A DNA stretch of 64,000 bases from an uncultured Bacteroidales bacterium (GTDB taxonomy: Bacteria > Bacteroidota > Bacteroidia > Bacteroidales > UBA932). The stretch is from positions 98,638 through 162,637 of the forward strand of contig CAJODR010000004.1 of assembly GCA_905233275.1 (NCBI GenBank). The letters are read 5' to 3'. Positions 61,975-64,000 of this stretch are shown here, in pieces. The notes beneath the pieces are model-generated. The model was given only the letters and a program-made list of their open reading frames with translations. It made no database searches and was not told where the DNA came from. Numbering within the stretch: position 1 is the stretch's first letter; the number at the start of each line of letters is the position of its first letter. A program made the position numbers and the translations under genes.

Positions 61975-62155
61975 GTGTGCGGTGGGTTTGAAGGCCCGGG
62001 ACGGGCCGAGGGCGCCATCAGGCGCCGCGGCGGAGCGTCAGCGAGATGCGGAGCATCGAAGCAGCGGAGCCGCCCGGGTTCTGGCGGAGCGTCAGCGGAG
62101 ACAGGTTCCGGCATTCCCCCTGACAGGGGGATGTTCGCGCTAGCGACAGGGGGTT
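61975..62155. repeat. GC-rich repeat block with several hairpins
   Basis: No gene is supported here. GGCGGAGCGTCAGCG occurs twice (62029-62043 and 62083-62097), and CGGAGC four times. Inverted pairs include GGCGCC/GGCGCC near 62011-62026, GATGC-GGA-GCATC at 62046-62058, CCCCCTGACAGGGGG at about 62116-62130 and TCGC-GCTA-GCGA just after it. GACAGGGGG appears twice. The composition and repeat style differ from flanking DNA and look like a dispersed intergenic repeat element. Confidence 0.6.
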
Positions 62156-62185
62156 AAGACAGAATAAGGGAGGCGAAGCCGACCG

Positions 62186-62259
62186 CGATTCCTCGTGGGG
62201 CGTTAAACGAAAACGCCAGGCAAGACGCCTGGCGATTTTCGTAGCCCCACGAGGAATCG
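62186..62259. repeat. Nested inverted repeat containing a copy of the tRNA 3' end
   Basis: CGATTCCTCGTGGGGC at 62186-62201 is exactly complementary to 62244-62259, which is the T-arm and acceptor end of the tRNA fragment. Inside lies a second, 14-bp stem (62208-62221 with 62227-62241, one bulge). Confidence 0.75.
62208..62241. terminator. Hairpin terminator behind the tRNA-Arg fragment
   Basis: CGAAAACGCCAGGC paired with GCCTGGCG-A-TTTTCG around a 5-base loop AAGAC. On the minus strand it directly follows the tRNA discriminator base, as expected for the terminator of the original tRNA gene; its A/T tracts make it potentially bidirectional. Confidence 0.7.
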
Positions 62260-62290
62260 AACCTCGATTTAAAGTTTAGGAAACTTACAT
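62242..62290 (-). pseudogene. 3' half of a tRNA-Arg (anticodon CCU), probable attachment site
   Basis: Read on the minus strand: anticodon loop TTCCTAA with anticodon CCT (62278-62280), stem bases ACTT (62272-62275) pairing with AAGT (62283-62286), a 4-base variable region, a perfect T-arm CGAGG-TTCGATT-CCTCG (62250-62266), acceptor strand TGGGGCT (62243-62249) and discriminator A (62242). The D-arm and the 5' acceptor strand (AGCCCCA) are absent upstream, so no tRNA can form. Losing sequence from the anticodon arm outward while keeping the 3' half is the usual scar where an element integrated by recombination at a tRNA 3' end. Confidence 0.72.
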
Positions 62291-62400
62291 TGCAAGTCTG
62301 GAACTCACTAAATTTCAGTCAGTTGCTTCATTATTTAAGATTTGGGTAAAACAATGGGACAACAATGTAAACATAACAATAATGCCTAATCAACATTTTG
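62291..62400. other. AT-rich spacer inside the presumed integrated element
   Basis: About 110 bases between the tRNA scar and the first ATPase-flanking hairpin. I see no reading frame, no integrase end and no consensus promoter here. Confidence 0.4.
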
Positions 62401-62445
62401 AAATTTAGCCAAAATGAAGATCTTTTATCAATTTTGGCTGAATTT
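62401..62445. repeat. Left hairpin of the ATPase unit
   Basis: AAATTTAGCCAAAAT (62401-62415) and ATTTTGGCTGAATTT (62431-62445) are complementary at 14 of 15 positions around a 15-base loop. The same arm sequence forms the hairpin at the other side of the ATPase gene. Confidence 0.8.
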
Positions 62446-62469
62446 CTAGGATAGTAAAAGATTATTTAC

Positions 62470-62477
62470 TATCTTTG
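62470..62477 (+). promoter_or_regulatory. -7 box upstream of the ATPase gene
   Basis: TATCTTTG, exact consensus, 21 bases before the ATG at 62499 and 24 bases after the left hairpin. No TTG is found at the expected -33 position; the hairpin's right arm occupies that neighbourhood. Confidence 0.6.
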
Positions 62478-62498
62478 TATCAACCAATTATCACAAGT

Positions 62499-63959
62499 AT
62501 GAACCCATCTTCAGTTATCGGCAGAGAAGAAGAACTTGCCACTATCTCAAGGCTTTACACATCAGAGCGTTCCGAGTTTCTGGCCATTTACGGCAGACGC
62601 CGTGTGGGCAAATCCTTCTTGATAGAGGAAGCCCTTGAGAACAAATTCACCTTTATGACAGTGGGCCTGTACATCAAGGTGGACAAGGACGATGCGGAGA
62701 AGGTGGAATCCTACCGCCAGCAGCAACTCCGCCACTTCTACAGCAGCTTGCTGGAGTATGGATTGCCGGAAGAAGAGAATCCTGCGCCCTCCAACTGGCT
62801 TGACGCGATGAATTTGCTTAAAAAGCTTCTCCTGAGCAAACGAGCCCGCCGCAAGGTGGTATTCATCGATGAACTACCTTGGCTGGCCGGGCCTCAATCC
62901 TCGGAACTGGTGAGCGAACTCGGTTTCTTCTGGAACCAGTGGGCACGAAAACGAAAGGATATTTTCCTTATTGTCTGTGGGTCTGCTACCAGCTGGATGA
63001 TAGACAATGTGATTCGGGAATATGGAGGATTATACGGCCGAACCACTGAGACAATTGCCCTCAAGCCATTCACGCTGGCAGAATGCGAGCATTACTGGGA
63101 AAAGCGCGGCTTCCACCTCTCCCGGTATGAGGTCGCCTTAACCTATATGGTTATCGGCGGGATACCTTACTACCTGGACAAGTTCCAGACGGATCGAACG
63201 ATGGCAGACAACATAAACACCATATTTTTCAGCAAGGACAGAGCCAAACAGGAGTTTAAGGATGTTTACGCCGGCCTGTACTCTACATCAGACGTTTATA
63301 TAAGAGTCATCCGGGAACTTGGGAAAAACTTCTATGGAATGTCAAGAAATGACCTGCTTGATGCAGTAGAAAAGAAAGGCGGCGGCACATTCTCGGAAGT
63401 GCTGGAGAATCTGACGGACTCCGGCATCATCCGGAGTTATACCCTATACGGCGGCCCCCGGAAGCAGACGGTCTACCAGCTGATGGACTTCTTTACGCTG
63501 TTTTATCTGCGTTTCTGCGAGAATCCTGATTATACCTCCTGGCGCTCAGTCCAGCGGAGTAAACCATTTTACACTTGGGCGGGGAACACCTTCGAACTCC
63601 TGGTCATAGAACATATGCCACAGCTGGCCGATGCTCTCCGCATAAAGGAATACGCTACTCCTTTCAGTTGGAAGGGAGAAACTCCGGACGGAGAAGGCGT
63701 TCAAATTGACCTCCTCATCCCCGCCACGGCCGAACGTGCCGACTACATCTGCGAGATGAAGTTTTCAGAAGGGAAATATATTCTCAAAGATACTGATGTC
63801 AACGAATTGACCAATCAGATTGCTGCTTTAAGAAACTCCAGCATTCACAAGCCCAGCCACTCCATTTATATAACCCTCGTGACATCAATCGGCGTGACTG
63901 AATCCAAGCACAAAAGTCATATCAATGATATAGTTACGCTGGATTCTCTATTCGCATAA
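62499..63959 (+). CDS. AAA ATPase with C-terminal PD-(D/E)XK-like domain (archaeal-ATPase/DUF234 type)
   Basis: A 486-residue STAND-like ATPase. Motifs: P-loop YGRRRVGKS (31-39), Walker B VVFIDELPW (120-128), sensor segment CGSATSW (160-166) and GRTTE. A winged-helix-like middle (about 270-340) precedes a C-terminal domain with the nuclease-type pattern IDLLIP (Asp404) ... CEMK (Glu419, Lys421). Such ATPases are abundant and poorly understood in Bacteroidota; roles in mobile-element biology or defence are proposed only by analogy. ATG at 62499 is chosen over a TTG inside the -7 box. Identical-type hairpins flank the gene, and the right one begins within its stop codon. Confidence 0.82.
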   Translation: MNPSSVIGREEELATISRLYTSERSEFLAIYGRRRVGKSFLIEEALENKFTFMTVGLYIKVDKDDAEKVESYRQQQLRHFYSSLLEYGLPEEENPAPSNWLDAMNLLKKLLLSKRARRKVVFIDELPWLAGPQSSELVSELGFFWNQWARKRKDIFLIVCGSATSWMIDNVIREYGGLYGRTTETIALKPFTLAECEHYWEKRGFHLSRYEVALTYMVIGGIPYYLDKFQTDRTMADNINTIFFSKDRAKQEFKDVYAGLYSTSDVYIRVIRELGKNFYGMSRNDLLDAVEKKGGGTFSEVLENLTDSGIIRSYTLYGGPRKQTVYQLMDFFTLFYLRFCENPDYTSWRSVQRSKPFYTWAGNTFELLVIEHMPQLADALRIKEYATPFSWKGETPDGEGVQIDLLIPATAERADYICEMKFSEGKYILKDTDVNELTNQIAALRNSSIHKPSHSIYITLVTSIGVTESKHKSHINDIVTLDSLFA

Positions 63960-64000
63960 TTCAGCCAAAACCAACAGCAAAAGCCCATTTTGGCTGAGTT
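63958..64000. repeat. Right hairpin of the ATPase unit (runs to the window edge)
   Basis: AATTCAGCCAAAA (63958-63970) and TTTTGGCTGAGTT (63988-64000) are complementary at 12 of 13 positions around a 17-base loop. The left arm overlaps the TAA stop of the ATPase (63957-63959). The right arm may continue past the window. Confidence 0.78.

Noticed and set aside
62029..62097. Repeated GGCGGAGCGTCAGCG considered as a CRISPR array
   Set aside because: Only two copies, a spacer of different character with its own internal repeats, and no cas genes.
61881..62114. A 77-codon minus-strand frame in the repeat block
   Set aside because: It is an artefact of GC-rich repeats: biased composition, no family resemblance, and it overlaps the HTH gene in another frame.
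62190..62400. A complete tRNA gene at the T-arm sequence
   Set aside because: The 5' acceptor strand and D-arm needed to pair with TGGGGCT are absent within any reasonable distance; only the 3' half can be folded.
62499..63959. Integrase or transposase for the right-hand element
   Set aside because: The motifs are those of an AAA ATPase with a nuclease-like end; no tyrosine-recombinase, DDE or HUH residues are seen.

Overview
The window reads as chromosomal DNA from a GC-rich member of the order Bacteroidales (phylum Bacteroidota). Supporting signs are a SusC/SusD pair, many promoters of the Bacteroidota type (-7 box TAnnTTTG, in several cases with a TTG/TTTG box about 20 bases upstream), scarce Shine-Dalgarno sequences, and families typical of the phylum (DUF4295, DUF4199, DUF6935, BT_3928-like DoxX protein, 'putative porin', DUF5723). 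An uncultured gut lineage related to Rikenellaceae or Cryptobacteroides would fit, but the sequence does not settle the genus.

Layout. 1-7.4 kb (minus): a translation and secretion block, thrS-infC-rpmI-rplT-lepB-rpmB-rpmG-DUF4295, closed by a terminator, then ftsY-pheT (pheT runs off the left edge). 7.4-10.2 kb: a DUF4199 / family 2 glycosyltransferase pair and two small exported proteins. 10.3-15.8 kb: tryptophanase, a GH28 polygalacturonase-like enzyme, a YczE/YitT-type membrane protein and an orphan sensor kinase. 15.8-20 kb: an outer-membrane porin downstream of a 991-residue fusion of an SLC13/DASS permease with a degenerate M49-peptidase-like domain. 20-29 kb: folP, tmk, a DoxX protein, an FtsB/DivIC-like protein, a nucleotidyltransferase, a CPBP protease, and a likely cell-wall recycling set (AmgK-like kinase fused to a RapZ C-terminal domain, plus a MurU-like nucleotidyltransferase) behind pncB. 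29-38.8 kb: a putative porin, a lytic transglycosylase, and a minus-strand operon of SRPBCC protein, rRNA methylase, TPR protein, M13 peptidase and LolC/E-like permease. 38.8-46.1 kb (plus): Nudix, queA, dprA, tatD, ansA, then the exbB-exbD motor genes. 46.2-52.7 kb: asnS-udk-tonB, meeting an acyl-CoA ligase / dCMP deaminase / S41 protease operon. 52.8-58.5 kb: susC-susD followed by a scrambled GH92 mannosidase remnant. 58.5-61 kb: a DUF5723 barrel protein and a lipoprotein.

61-64 kb is accessory DNA: an orphan promoter, a 5'-truncated HTH gene with a broken partner, a GC-rich hairpin-filled repeat block, the 3' half of a tRNA-Arg(CCU) gene that looks like an attachment-site scar, and an AAA ATPase/nuclease-like gene bracketed on both sides by hairpins built from the same 13-15-base arm.

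How the genes work together. The Ton motor (exbB/exbD and tonB) would power SusC. The porin and the permease fusion could pass a dicarboxylate-type substrate across both membranes. The lytic transglycosylase, AmgK-like kinase and MurU-like enzyme outline a peptidoglycan release and salvage route. The strongest candidates for something undescribed are the permease/pseudo-peptidase fusion and the hairpin-bracketed ATPase unit at the right edge. No database search was possible, so names rest on recognised motifs and gene order.
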